Assembly: GCA_003508835.1 (NCBI GenBank) | Contig: PUFA01000062.1 | Location: 3,448,001-3,512,000 of the forward strand | Length of the DNA: 64,000 bases | Reading direction: 5' to 3' | Origin: Eonycteris spelaea | Lineage: Eukaryota; Chordata; Mammalia; Chiroptera; Pteropodidae | Shown here: in pieces, positions 47,666 through 59,998 of the stretch | Layout: each line of letters opens with the position of its first letter | Position numbering within the stretch: the stretch's first letter is position 1 | Made by a program: the position numbers and the translations under genes | Notes under the pieces: generated by a model | The model's input: only the letters and a program-made list of their open reading frames with translations | Told to the model about the DNA's origin: nothing | Databases searched by the model: none

Positions 47666-50600
47666 TAATAAATTCCTACTGTGATGATATACGCACACAC
47701 ATTGTTTCCTAAACTTGTTTGACCAAGGAAATATTTTGCAAGAGAGGGAGTCTCTATTTAGTTTTGTGTTCCATGAAATGCCCTTTGGAGAATATCTGTT
47801 TACTCTCCACCACTCCATACTCAACATCCTCCTTCCCATGTTCCTATTCCACAGCTTCTGACATTGACTGGCAAGAGATAATCTAGTTTTAATTATAATT
47901 CTGAATATCAATAAAACATTGTCACAATAGGAATTTATGTAAATATATATCCTTCACAGTGTCTAAAAGGGCATGGTGTTTGCCCTGTGGGCTAGTGATC
48001 ACTTTCTAAAGCCATAGAGTATACACCTTGCTTTTTAATACTAAGTCCCTGAAAGTCATAAAATTTAACTTCTTTCTTAGTTACTATGAAGTTTTTTGAG
48101 TGTCAAAAATATTTCATCAATATACTGCTATACCTGGTTTTTATTGAGAAAGTCTGTAATGAATTGCACCCATTCTCCAGATGTCAACCTTACCACTAGA
48201 GACTGGGCAAAAATCGTATGTGCGTTCTCAGACCATCTACTCTTTCCTCAAGTGGAGTAAACCACAGCAAGGAGAGTGTTCAGTTACGTACAGGGAAATC
48301 AAAATTTCTCACTGCAATAGAGCTTAAATTCTATGATGACAAATTATGAACAGAAATAATCAATCAGGCTATTTCTCTGTCAATCTCAACCTTCTTTCCT
48401 CAAGTCTGTACCAACTATTTCCCCATTTCTCTTTTTCTTTGACCATTTTTCTTTCTTCTTCTTACCGCCCCCCTCCCTTATAGTTGCTTTGGCATTTCCT
48501 TTATATCATTTAGTTCCATTTTATAATCTAACAAGTTATAAAGTCTTAAGTGGTCAAATCGTTGCCTACTAATTTGTCAGCCCTACTCACTGAAAGAGGT
48601 TTTCTGTAATAAAACTGTAGGGATTTAAAGTTAATTAGGCTCAAATATTTTAAATATAAAAGCCATCTTGTTTATACAAAGCAATTTAGAAACTTCAGTA
48701 CATTCTAATTATATTTTAATTAATTACTAGTATTGTTTTGGTTATTTTAATGCAGAACAAATCTGTAAAAATCATGACATCATAATTCTAAATGGATTTT
48801 CTCAAGTAAAGCCATAAAGAGATAATAAAAACCAGTGGAGTTTTGAAAAATCTATTTAGACCTTTTCCTTGTACACTATTTAGGATTTTCTTTGAAATTA
48901 TGGATGCTTTTCCAACTACCAACCTTGATAAGACAGCCTCTTGAGCCCCCCAAAATGGATTAAGTTTTATTATCCTTTGGGGTCTTTTCAGCCTTTCATC
49001 TTCATAAGGTGAATAAATTGTTTTCTATGTGGCATTCAATCTATAGATCTTCTCTCTGGAGACCCAAATCTTCTTTTGCTCTCTGTAGCCAATATTTTTG
49101 AAATCCTGTGATATTTTCCAGAAGAGTAGACTTTTGAACATTAGAGCCTCAATGGACTCTAATGTTAAGAATATAAATGAAAAGCAGGAAAGTTAAGATT
49201 TTTGTTTATCTCATTGGTGAATTGTTGTTTGAGGAAATGTTTTCTTAATATACTTTCTTGAATTTATAAAGTCCTTTATATTCTTAAATAAAATTTTAGA
49301 TTAGTCATCTCATGAGAATCTTTCCTGTGGCCAAGGCATAGCTCCTTCTGGAAGCTATTATTTACAAAGAAGGAAAATGTTGAGTTTATGAGGGTTACTG
49401 CCATTTGTATAAAGGACCACAAGAAAATCACGACCAGAATTCATTTCTTGAATACTAGTTTTTTGTATTCACATACATAGTCACTTTTATGAGCAGCCAA
49501 AGAGACAATAATATGAAAGAAAAAGGAAGGATCAATAGAAGTGAGGGATGAAAGAAAGACAAAATATTCTTATATCTTAGCCTTAGGGGGAAAAATGATT
49601 TTTTAAAAATAGAAATGAAACTATCTTGATAATAAGTCAAAACAAATATTTTAAAATAAGAAGCAAAATAATATAAAGATGTTCATAATGAAATATTGTT
49701 GAGTGGTATGTACTATTACTAAAAAGTTTCTTCAGACCTGCAGTATCAATATTTTCTTCACCTTTCTTTTTTTATCTATTTTTTTATGACCCTACCAATT
49801 CCTTCTCTTTCTTTGTTACTTTTCCATTATGTTTATGATGAGAAGTTGATTAAGACAGAAAGTTTAAAATTACTATGTCCATTGAGAATTGAGTATATTT
49901 TAAAGCTAAAATCAGGAGCATCAGATTGCTGTTAATTTAATGCTATTCTTGTCAACAAAGGGATCAGGAAGGATATTTTTCCCCTATCTTTTATGTAACA
50001 TTTCACAAGGAAAGCAATAAATCCATTAAGCATCAGCTATTATCAGAAAACAATTCAAGTCAAAATTGACTAGTGCCTAATAGTTTTCTTGGATAGCAAA
50101 TCTTCTTCCTGATTTGTTCTCTGGGCTGAAATGAAAGATTTTCCAAGTTCCAGGGTAAGCAAGGCCAGAAGAAAAGGCCTGCATTTTATTCTTATGAATT
50201 GTAGCATGTTCTATGGCCCTAAAAATCTGATTACACTTCAGAGAAAGTTTTGAATCAAAGATGTACCCCCATTGGCTATTAGATATTTAAAAATTGTGAG
50301 AAGTATCCCAGGGCTTTCCCTCCATCCTAATATGCTATCTTCTTCCTTCACCCCTTCTCCCCAATCTGTCTCATTAGATTTACTAAGCAAGAAGGGTATA
50401 TTAACTCATGTATGTACATTTTCCATGATATCTAAAAGTCCTTGGAGCAATTAGATTAAGTTAGAAGATGTATTTCCATAAAGCTGTTTTGTTGTTATTT
50501 GTGTGTCTGTTGATTTTCATTTCAGTGATGTAACGGGCTTGGGTGTTTCACATGCATGACTGTGTTAGTGGAAATAGATTTAATAAGATGATAAGCATAC

Positions 50601-50867
50601 TATTTGGCAAATATCGTATTCAGGATAACCTCTTTACCTCTTTCAGCAGAAGTACTGATTTTTCATAATTCACTGACCATAGCTGGGTGATTTATTTATC
50701 ATGCATGGGGCAGAGATTCTGAATTACACAGGTAGGCATACTTTTTGTGTTTAGGGGGAAAGATGTATGTCATAATTTGAAAATTCAAAGACTTAAAGAA
50801 TCTCATAATCCGGATGTTTAAAGGCCCCTACTTCAACCTGCTATTCAATGCTTAAATCAACTCAAAT
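47666..50867. other. Long stretch without recognised genes or repeats
   Basis: Unique-looking AT-rich DNA; no domain in any frame. Confidence 0.45.
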
Positions 50868-51078
50868 TCAAATAGCTACCATCTGCAGGGCTCTATAATA
50901 AGTGCTTCAGACACATGTTCACATTTAATCTTTCTATCAGGTATGGATTGTTGAAAAAGAAATTGCAGCTCAAGAAGTTAAATGATTTGCCCAAAGATAT
51001 CTAGGTAGCAAGTAAGTGGTGGATTCAATTTGAACTTATGACTATATGGCTCCATAAGCAGTGTTCTTTACATTCCCA
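50868..51078 (-). mobile_element. MIR SINE, minus strand
   Basis: Plus strand has 'agtgcttcagacacatgttcacatttaatctttctatcag' (50901 on), 'aaattgcagctcaagaagttaaatgatttgcccaaagat', 'ggtagcaagtaagtggtggattcaatttgaac'. Nearly full length and collinear. Confidence 0.87.
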
Positions 51079-51702
51079 GCAGGTTATTTGAGCCTATAAC
51101 ACAACTTATGTTGAAGAATATGAGAAGACTATGCTTTTTGATCAGCCAAATTTAGATTCTGCATTAATCTATTCCCTGACTATAGATGGAAGTACTTCTT
51201 AGTATCTACAACGTCAAGCCCAGCCTCTATAAATATTCTCCTCTCCAGATAGATAACACTGATGGTGCTAGGTCTTATATTTGTAGATCCAAACCCATTT
51301 TTCTTTTCTCCCACTAAAAAGGGGAAATTGTTTCTATAAAAGAGAATATTACCTGAATGAGGGGAAATACAAAATTGTCTTCAAATATGGACGGCTTGAG
51401 ATATAGCATTTCTTTCATCGAAGGAACCAAAAAAAATTGTACTTTGGAAACAACTCACAGTTGTTCTGTATGAATTCTTAGTAGTTTATGGAATTCTGTA
51501 TTCATAATGCCTGAAGCACTATGCTCTGACAATTAATTCCTCTAACCTCAATTTCTTTACTACTATAACAGGACAAGAACATACGCATATCTGAAAAATT
51601 GCTTTTAAAAGTTTAGTATCAATCTACAGGATTATTATTAAAGTGCAACTTTACTTAATCTATTCCTGACTCTTTAAATTTTAAAACAAGTATTTAATAT
51701 GA

Positions 51703-51872
51703 ATTGAGTGAGCACTTGCTAATTGAGCTTATAATAGCCCTATTAGGTCTATGCTGATTTTACCTTTATTTTGTAGATGAGAAATCTGTTATAGAGAGAA
51801 ATTAAAAGCTTTGCTCTTGCTCACAGAGCTAGTGAGTGAGAAAGCTAGGATTCAAACCTGAGCAGTCAGAAA
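51703..51872 (-). mobile_element. MIR SINE, minus strand
   Basis: Plus strand has 'gagtgagcacttgcta', 'tttgtagatgagaaatctg' (51769 on), 'ctcacagagctagtgagtgagaaagctaggattcaaacctgagcagtc' (51820 on). Reversed MIR order is clear. Confidence 0.87.
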
Positions 51873-52407
51873 CCAGATGGAAGGTGAAGAGGTAAGAAGG
51901 GAGTAAACTTGAGTGCTACGGGAGAAGTTGCATAGATATTTGTGGTCCTTCCACTTGGCACTATCCTGGGACAAGATCTCAAAGCAGAAATATTACAGAA
52001 AAGAAAACAAAATGGTTTTGGAAAGAGTTAACATGAATCTAGTCATTCAAGTCTTTCTCCTAAAGGAATGTCTGACCCAAGTAGACTGTGGAGTTTTCCA
52101 CTTTGTCCTACCGCCAAGTTCCAACCAAAAAAAGCTATATGACTAATGACAGTACAAGAGGCAAAGAGCAGCTTTATTTTCACATTCCAGATGGAGTTTA
52201 TGATGTTGTCAGATAGAAAATCATTTGAATTACAGTCTTAGTAGGCACAATGTGGATGTTTTTCTGAGACATAATATGTGTAGATTGCAATAGCATAATT
52301 TAGGTTTTTAAATATATTTCTGCATTTTAAAATTTATCAGAACGTTTGAAATGGAAAACTTCAATAATAAACACTTCTTAATAATAATTACGATGATACA
52401 ATCATAA

Positions 52408-52615
52408 TGATAAGAACAAGCGCTCTGAAGTCAGATCTGGACTTAAATTCTGGTGTAGGTTATTGGGCTTGGACATTAATTAAAAATTATTTCATACTTC
52501 AGTTGCCTTATCTGAAAAGGGGGGATAATAACCTTTAGATCCTTTGGAATTAAGCAAATTAATACAAACAAAGCATTTAAAAGAGCACTTAGCACACAGG
52601 AAGTAATTCAATCAA
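52408..52615 (+). mobile_element. MIR SINE, plus strand
   Basis: 'aagcgctctgaagtcagatctggacttaaattctgg' (52419 on) covers the tRNA-derived part; then 'cttcagttgccttatctgaaaaggggggataataacc', and the 3' end 'gagcacttagcacacaggaagtaattcaat'. Near full length. Confidence 0.88.
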
Positions 52616-53687
52616 GATAGTTCTTATAAATTCCTTTGGCTGTTAGATTGAACAAAGATAAATACTTTAACTCCTCAACTCCCTCCTAGTTTTTCTTTAA
52701 TTTATGGTGACTGTGTTGAAGTTTTTCCCATTAATTCATCTAACACCTGTTATTTTTAGTTATAGGCGCGTATCCTCTATGCCACTTCTTTATGCTTGCT
52801 ATCTGATTCATTCATGAAATAGCCTCTTTTGTTGCATAAAATAATACTTCTTTCAAGGGGTAGACTTTTTTCACAAATAATATATTGGAAACACCAAATT
52901 GAGTTTTTCTAACAAAGTTAACTTTAATGGACATTTCTGTAAAACAAATTCCTTCCCCCTTCCTTTCAGTAGTAATGTTTGGATGGGGGAGGCTTAGAAG
53001 GCAAATTCTACTGTCAGATGACAGTTTTATCCTTGTCCACTCACAGTTTATTTGTCGTTGGGAAAATTACTTAAGCAGGATTACCAAATCTCAGTTCTTC
53101 ATTGTATAATCTGTATCTACTTATATATATACATCAAATATGCAACTTTAATTAAATTGATGATGATAATAATTACTATATAATTTCATGCATTTTTGCA
53201 TTAGTCTTTAATCGATTGGCATTTTAACTGTTAGAAAGAGCTAAGAGTAATAAGGCAAGTGTAGTAGTATGAGTAAATTAATGTCTTATGATTTACAATG
53301 GAGTAAGAACCATAAAGTTTGAAAAGTATTGTAATACAGAATTTTTTATATATAGAAATTTACATATAAATTTCAAAAAGTTGAGTCACAAGTGTCCAGA
53401 ATATCAAGATGTGTCTCTCTGTATTCTTTCTTCCCTGAACAAGAAAAAAAAATAAGTAGTTTGCCTCAAATAGTATGAATTTCTGATGGTTAATATGGAC
53501 TAGAAATATGAGATCACACCATTTGCTCTTGGGAAGACATGCAGACAGATGGCCATGCACAACACAAGGATTTAGCTAAATGCAAGAAACTCTTTTACAG
53601 CCCTCTGCTTATTTTTTTTTTTTAATTCAGATCTTAAGATTCTTTTTGATGGAGTGCCATTGTTTCAAAGAGGAGGTAATACAACAA
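52616..53687. other. Non-coding stretch, nothing recognised
   Basis: AT-rich between two MIRs. Short frames only. Confidence 0.5.
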
Positions 53688-53905
53688 AGCCAAGACTAAT
53701 TAAAAGCAAGGGCTTTGGCATCAGAAAGGAGAGGCCTCCAGTGTCAGTCCTTTCCCTGACCAGCTGTGTCACCTTGGTTAGTTTTCTTATTTCTCTAAGC
53801 CCAATTTTTTTCATTCATCTAAAAGTCAGGCTCACTAATTATATTCACCTCATTGGCCTGTTGTGAGGAGGAGTACATGTGACAATGCATTTAAAAGCAT
53901 GTAAC
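53688..53905 (+). mobile_element. MIR SINE, plus strand
   Basis: 'agcaagggctttggcatcagaaa' (53705 on), 'ctgaccagctgtgtcaccttggttagttttcttatttctct' core, 'cattggcctgttgtgaggaggagtacatgtgacaatgcatttaaaa' 3' half. Well preserved; a 70-codon frame across it is incidental. Confidence 0.88.
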
Positions 53906-54520
53906 ATGACATTTATTAAACTTGAAAAATTCTTCAATATGATAATGATTTGAGTCTTTGCCTATTAAATACACCTTGTGTATAAAAAACATGCAGGATA
54001 GTCCATGTAATGTGTGGTTCATCCAGCAGGATCAGGCTGGTCTGAGGCATGATTTTGTAAGGAACTGAAAACAACTCAAAGAATTAGGACCATAGACAGC
54101 CAGCATAGGGACCAATTTCCCTATGGCCTTGCAGCTTAAAGTAGGAACAACTGGAGCTCAGGAGCAGCTCAGGTAGTCACATCAGGCACAGGAAGAAAGC
54201 TTTTCAGATTCAGTGCTCTCCAAGGAGGTCCTCTAGAGCACAGGCTTATGAGGGGAAACTGGTGATTGGGAGATAGATGTGATAGCTTACTCTAGGTAGA
54301 GGCCAGCAGGTGGGGGCATATGAGAAAAAGGGTGTTGAGAATTGCCACAGGCTAGGACCTCTGGGTACTAGGATTCTCCCAAAGGTTCTGAGCAGCCAGA
54401 AGATCCTTCTTGGAAAATGGCAGAATGGATTCCAATCAGAAACACAATGTATTTTATCTTGCCTAGCTCAAATAAAGAAGAGATGGCATAATCTTGGAGC
54501 AGGGTAGCTCAGGTTAGGGT
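53906..54520. other. Non-coding stretch, nothing recognised
   Basis: More GC-rich than average from 54000 to 54510; may be an old repeat (LTR or LINE 5' part) that I cannot name. Confidence 0.45.
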
Positions 54521-54622
54521 TATCTCTTTTCTTCTTTTCCTCCTCCTCCTCTTTCTCTTTCTCCTCCTTAACCTCCTCCTCCTGTTCCTCCTCCTCCTCC
54601 TCCTCCTCCTCCTCCTCCTCCT

Positions 54623-54664
<42 letters not shown>
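54521..54664. repeat. Large (TCC)n polypyrimidine tract then (ATT)n
   Basis: A tract of about 100 bases of almost pure pyrimidine, ending in some 13 perfect TCC units, abuts about 13 perfect ATT units with only 'ttc' between. Confidence 0.96.
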
Positions 54665-54666
<2 letters not shown>

Positions 54667-55311
54667 CTATCTTCAAGATAATGTCTGGCATGAGGAAAGT
54701 TTCTGACACAGAATATTCAGAAATTATAGCATTGTTTGAATTGGTTAACTCTTTCTCCAGCTTTTCTGTTATTGACTGAATAGAATCAGAGATATCATTT
54801 TAACTTTCAGTTTCCTTAATGCCAAAAATGAGACCAACCATAGTTTCTATGTTGAAATCTTCCTTTGATTTAATGATATTATGAGATAATACATGTGAAT
54901 TCTCTTTGTGAACTAAGTTACTATCAGATATTAGAATGGAAAGTAAGAGCTGTTTCCATACTGTTATTGCTCAAGTAATTTCAGGCACTAAGATTTTAGT
55001 GTTAATCTTCTCAGTTTTCTCAGTGACACCTTCCTATTCAATATAATTTTAAAACTAAACTTAAATATAAACTTAAAAGTACTTTTAAATATAAACATTT
55101 CCCCTATGTACTTCAGCAAATATATTTCTTTGTGGAAAAAAATATGGCTCATGAAATTTTATTCTTACTGAAGTGGGTCACAAGCAAAAAAAAAAAGTAT
55201 ACTGCCTCTTGGTTGGCCTAATCCGATTTTATAGAATTTATAAAATCCTTTTATTCATACTCTTATATCTACAGGTCACAAGGAAGATAGTATAACTTAC
55301 TGATGTATCTC
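54665..55311. other. AT-rich stretch, nothing recognised
   Basis: No repeat or gene matched. Confidence 0.5.
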
Positions 55312-55737
55312 TGATAGAGTTGGTCAATTGCTATAACAAACAACACCAAAACTTTAGTGGCTTCGCATAATAAAACATATTTTTCTCTCTTAAAACAATC
55401 CAGCATGGATATTCTCAGTTAAATTGTTTTCGTGGTGGCTCTCTTTCAGGGGATGATTCAAGGACCAAGGTTCCTTTCATAGTGTGGCTCTGCTATCCCC
55501 TAAAGCCTTGGAGTCATCTCCAAGGAAACAGAGACAACACCGGAGATTGCTGGTGAGAGGGTTTACGGGCTAGGCCTAGGGTGGCATACATCACTCCATC
55601 CATGTGCCATTGGTTAAAACTTGGTCACGTGGTCCCATCTAACATGGACATGAGCCTTGGCAATGTGGTCTAGCTGCTTGTCCAAGAGAAAAAGCAAAAG
55701 GGACATATCCGTCTCTGCAATGGGGGTGCTCCTAAAT
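55312..55737 (-). mobile_element. Probable ancient LTR-type repeat (family uncertain)
   Basis: Plus strand blocks: 'attgctataacaaacaacaccaaaactttagtggctt' (55328 on), 'ggatgattcaaggaccaaggttccttt' (55452 on), 'ctatcccctaaagccttggagtc', 'gggctaggcctagggtggcatacatcactccatccatgtgccattggtt' (55567 on), 'cacgtggtcccatctaac' and 'caatgtggtctagctgc'. I recognise this as a common mammalian repeat of reversed-LTR layout but cannot name the family; the strand follows the 'poly-A-signal end first' layout shared with MaLR LTRs. Confidence 0.55.
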
Positions 55738-56538
55738 TTCTATATGTATATTTTAATGAATATTATGATTGCATCTCTGTATAATGATAATTCAAAAAGT
55801 ATGACAAAAAGTGAATGACCACATACTCTCTGAATCCCCTTTTTGTGTTGTATGTGGGACATAAAAACCTGGCCAAACAGTGTTTTAGTACACAAAAATT
55901 TCTTCCAGAAAAATTTTTCTTAGCAGCATTTCCTTATTATTATTCATTATATAAATTCATTTTTGTCTATTATTTTTTTATTGAGAAAGCTTTATTGAAT
56001 ATAAAACACTATTTCTCTTTCACATAATTTTAAAAAATTGAATCACTTTTCTTAAAATTTTCTAAGATATATTTCTTCAATGCAAAACACAATCCTGAAA
56101 ATTATCACTTCTTAAAAAATGATTTGCAATAAAGATACTTTTCAATTTCAAGTCAAGTGTTAAGTGCAAATACCACAATTCACCATTTGATAAACTAACT
56201 TCACAGAATCTTAGATGCCAAAATTAGCCTGAAGATTAGGATAACACATTTCTATGGGCACACTACATCTTAGGAGAAATTCCAGGAAGTTATTTGAATG
56301 AAAATAATCAGGTTGTAAATTATGATTATTTGTGCAAATTTTGTTTACAAAATAGCTCCATTATTTCAACTCTTTGCATAACCAGAGATGCAGTCATCCT
56401 CAGTAAGCTTACTATTAAAGCACCTATAACTATACCAAATAAGGATGATATACAAATAAGGATGTAAATATGTAAATATGCTCAGCCTTGGAAGAGATTT
56501 AGAAAAAACATTATCAGAGTTTAGAGAAACCACATAGC
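55738..56538. other. AT-rich stretch, nothing recognised
   Basis: No matched repeat; the right part holds the left copy of a 31-bp exact duplicate. Confidence 0.5.
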
Positions 56539-56569
56539 TTACTTCTCTTCTGCCCAACCCCCAGCACCT
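56539..56569 (+). repeat. 31-bp exact direct repeat, copy 1
   Basis: Identical base for base to 57913-57943, in the same orientation; pyrimidine-rich left half, then a C-run and CAGCACCT. The flanks do not match. Confidence 0.95.
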
Positions 56570-56952
56570 GATTGGCAATTAGGAGCTGTTTCAAAAAAGA
56601 AATGGCATTTTAATTAGTTCTTGAAGATAGAACTTGATGACAAAAATGAAAAAAAATTTTTTTTTACTAGAGGAATAATTTGCCATAGGAACATATGAAT
56701 TTAGAGAGGAAAAAATACAAGATGGCATAAAAGAAACTATGCTGTTAAATGTGTCCCCCTCATAGAGAGCATAGAAAATATTGTGGGCCTAATGGGCTAG
56801 GGGAGGTAGATAGAAGTGGTTGAGGCTGAAATCATTGGCAAAATCGCTATAGAATTAATTCAGTGAAAAAAGTTTTGCATTTCTGCCACAAAACATTTTA
56901 GGAAAGAAAGATATAGAGATAGAGATGATAGAGATGTTGGGCAGAGACAGAG

Positions 56953-56953
<1 letters not shown>
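56570..56953. other. Non-coding stretch, weak L2-like trace
   Basis: 56610-56640 ('attagttcttgaagatagaac') faintly recalls the reversed L2 3' region; not firm enough to call. Confidence 0.35.

Positions 56954-57041
<88 letters not shown>
56954..57041. repeat. (GT)n then (GA)n compound microsatellite
   Basis: About 15 GT units change directly to about 29 GA units, both perfect. The whole array is about 88 bases; the 64-codon minus-strand frame over it is repeat-coded. Confidence 0.97.
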
Positions 57042-57043
<2 letters not shown>

Positions 57044-57519
57044 ACACATTGAGTTTGAGCTTCCTAGTGTTCACCATAATTCCTTCTATATTGTCCAGTA
57101 TTTGTTACAATTTTGGTCCCTTTAGGTTTTGAAGTTAATGGGCCCTATTTATGTCACTGTTCTCTTTTTTTAAAACATCAGGAATGTTATTTATTTGAAA
57201 ATATGACCAATACAGCACTCTCAAGTTGAGAAGCTGGAAAGGAAGATGGGGAGAAACTTTAGAAAGCTTTGATAATTAAAAAAAAATTAAGTCAGATTAA
57301 AGATCCATAAACCTTTAAAAGTGAATTAATTATTCACAATAAACAATTTCAACTTTCTTTTTTAATAAAATCTTGGTTTTCCAAGGATAGATTATCTGTG
57401 TTTTAGCAATATGAGTGTTGTGTATTTCATCAGTACTTTAGAAGAGAATATGATACATGGAATAACAATGCTATTTACTGTGAAAATAAAACTGTTAACG
57501 TAAAGAAGGCCGTATACCA
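57042..57519. other. AT-rich stretch, nothing recognised
   Basis: No matched repeat. Confidence 0.5.
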
Positions 57520-57595
57520 CTTCATTCCTAAACCTGAGACTGTGCCTAACACATAAAAGCTACTGAATATTTATTTGTCTGATGAACAAATAATG
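57520..57595 (+). mobile_element. L2/MIR 3'-terminus fragment, plus strand
   Basis: 'gactgtgcctaacacataaaagctactgaatatttatttgtctgatgaa' (57539 on) is the shared LINE-2 type 3' end. The upstream part is lost or unrecognisable. Confidence 0.6.
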
Positions 57596-59263
57596 TTTAA
57601 TCTGAATCAAAAGTACATCTAATTCCTATTTTGTTTTCTAGAAGTATGAATAAATATTTATGAAATTAAACTTTTCTGAACATTTAGAATTTCAATGTTA
57701 CCCTTCTTGTATTGTGGAAATCTTTTAAAAGAAAATGGATATTAAAAGTTTCAAGCTAAAAGTTTGGATTTATTTGTTGCTAGTCTTTATTTGCTTTTAT
57801 TCTTTAAAATTTTACTGTCTTCAAAAGAAGCAAATATATACATGAAACTGGATGCCTAAAAGGTCAAGAAGAACACATAACTAATGAATACTCATTCATC
57901 TTCAGTTCACATTTACTTCTCTTCTGCCCAACCCCCAGCACCTAAGGCAGACAAATAGTACTAATTTTCAAAACTAGATTAATGCTCAATGTTTTTAATA
58001 ATCCGTATAAATACAAAGACAAGAAAACAACCCAGGAAACTTTCCTCTTTTATGTTGTATCATTCGTGATGGGCTTAGTCAAGTTAAATGTTCATGTTAC
58101 AGAGTAAGTGAGAAGAAATGTTGTTTATTTTCAATAAGTTGAAAAAATAAGGTTTCCTTTCTTGCTGTGAAGGACATTCACATACTTCTAACTTTTCCTT
58201 GAATAAAAAAGTATAATTTTTGCAAGTTGGTGCTATGTGTGCACATATAGCAGTTATGTTTCACCATTACAGTTCACCATTTATGTATCTTTTAAGTATA
58301 ATTTGAAAGTAATGTCATAAATATAGACTAAAAATGCTTAATACCAATATGGCTCATCTATTGTCTAAGCTGGAAGCAAAAGAGCAAATAAAGCCTTTTT
58401 GTTAAATATCTGATTTTTAATACAGACGGACTCCCTCGATAGTCATAAGATCAATAATTAATGAATGGATTTTTTCCAATTTTATTATATTTTTAAATCA
58501 AAGTACAGTAGCGCTTTTCTATATGGTATTTAAATATAATGAACAGTTAAATGACAAATGATTTGCAAAGTGGACTTCATAAACAACTTACTTGCAAATA
58601 AGTAATCTAACACCACCTTATACAGAATATCTAGAGATATTTTTTGTTCTCAGTGGGAACTATAATAAATAATTTATTATTTATAATTAATAGTTAACAT
58701 TTACAATAAAATTAAAAGTAATCCTATTATCAATCACTCTGCATTTAAAAAAATACCTTTGGAAGGGTTCTTCAAAGAAATTGAGAAGCAAGCAGAAATT
58801 GAAATGGTTTTCTGTAATTGGAATTATTGCTGAACTGTCTCAAGGAAAACACCTTCAGTCAGTATAAGCTCTGCCTAATCCAAAACCCTTTTTAATAGAC
58901 TCTTTCAACCACTGTAAAACTATTTTACTTAAGATGAAATACTTGCATTATCATCATATGAATGTCTTGGTTTATGAATTATATACTAAGATTCTGGAAT
59001 AATTGGAGTTAAGGAGAAATAGTGGGACAATTCAGTGATAATACAACTTTTAGAGGAGGGAAATTTTCCACAGAAATTTTTTTAATCTAACTCAAACTTC
59101 ATGAAAACATATAAAGCATCTATTTTTATATTCAAATAAATTGAAATTAGCTTTATTATGAAAATTCTGCTACTCCTTTTATGATGACTGGTAACAACAC
59201 ACGCTAAGATCAAGTTTGGAATTCAGTGCTTGCAAATTTCTTTTTGAAATCTGCACTTTTACT
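57596..59263. other. AT-rich stretch with one copy of a duplicate
   Basis: Holds copy 2 of the 31-bp direct repeat (57913-57943). Nothing else is recognised. Confidence 0.5.
57913..57943 (+). repeat. 31-bp exact direct repeat, copy 2
   Basis: Same orientation and sequence as 56539-56569, 1374 bp downstream of it. Matching stops sharply at both ends. Confidence 0.95.
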
Positions 59264-59277
59264 CCAGAAGAGGGCAC
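59264..59277 (+). promoter_or_regulatory. CTCF-like motif, plus orientation
   Basis: CCAGAAGAGGGCAC fits the CTCF core pattern CCASYAGRKGGCRS at 13 of 14 positions. Binding is not shown by sequence alone. Confidence 0.45.
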
Positions 59278-59347
59278 CAGACATAATTTCCAAACCAGCA
59301 GTCTTTTTCTCTCCTGTCTGCCTTTGGTTCCCTTAAGTCATGCAGGG

Positions 59348-59361
59348 GCTCCCTCTGCTGT
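59348..59361 (-). promoter_or_regulatory. CTCF-like motif, minus orientation
   Basis: The reverse complement ACAGCAGAGGGAGC fits the CTCF core pattern at 12 of 14 positions. It faces the plus-strand motif 84 bp to its left, in a less AT-rich, unmatched block (about 59230-59420). Confidence 0.35.
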
Positions 59362-59707
59362 CCTTTTGCACCAGAGAACAGAAAGATTGCATTGACCCCA
59401 ACCCTCAAATTTGGTGCAGTTATATTCTAGAGATTTATTGAATGATGTTGTAGTTGCAAATCTATTGAACTTCCTTACCCACAGGATTACAAGGAAAGAT
59501 AGCGAACAAGATGAGAAAGGCTTAGTTAAATACTTCTGTAAATGAATGCCAATGAGTGTTTCTTCTACGATGACTAGGTAGGCAAACAGAAAACTGAAAT
59601 GGTACTTGCATATTATATAATAAGAGGGAAGAAAGACATAAACACTGATCTTTAATTGAGATGAATTAAAACATCAAAATAACTATAAATGTCGGTGAGT
59701 GCACTAA

Positions 59708-59771
59708 TGTGTGTATGTGTATATGTCTATGTGTACATGTGTTTATGTGCGTGCATATGTGTTTGTATGTG
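59708..59771. repeat. TG-rich degenerate microsatellite
   Basis: Alternating GTGTAT/GTGT-like units with substitutions. A 70-codon frame covering it is an artefact. Confidence 0.85.
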
Positions 59772-59998
59772 CTTGGTGGAGGCAAGAGGAAAAGTGAAAG
59801 GACACACTACCTACTTGACCTTACAACTACTTTTGATCCAATTTATTTTTCACTATAGTTTTTTGATTTGTATTTTCATTTTAAATAAAGTCAGAACATA
59901 GGTTTTGGCAAACTCTTAGCTTGTCCACTTATCTAACAGAAAAAAAAAATGAGATCAATTGTTTCCACACATGCAAACAAGGTATATATTGAGACAAT

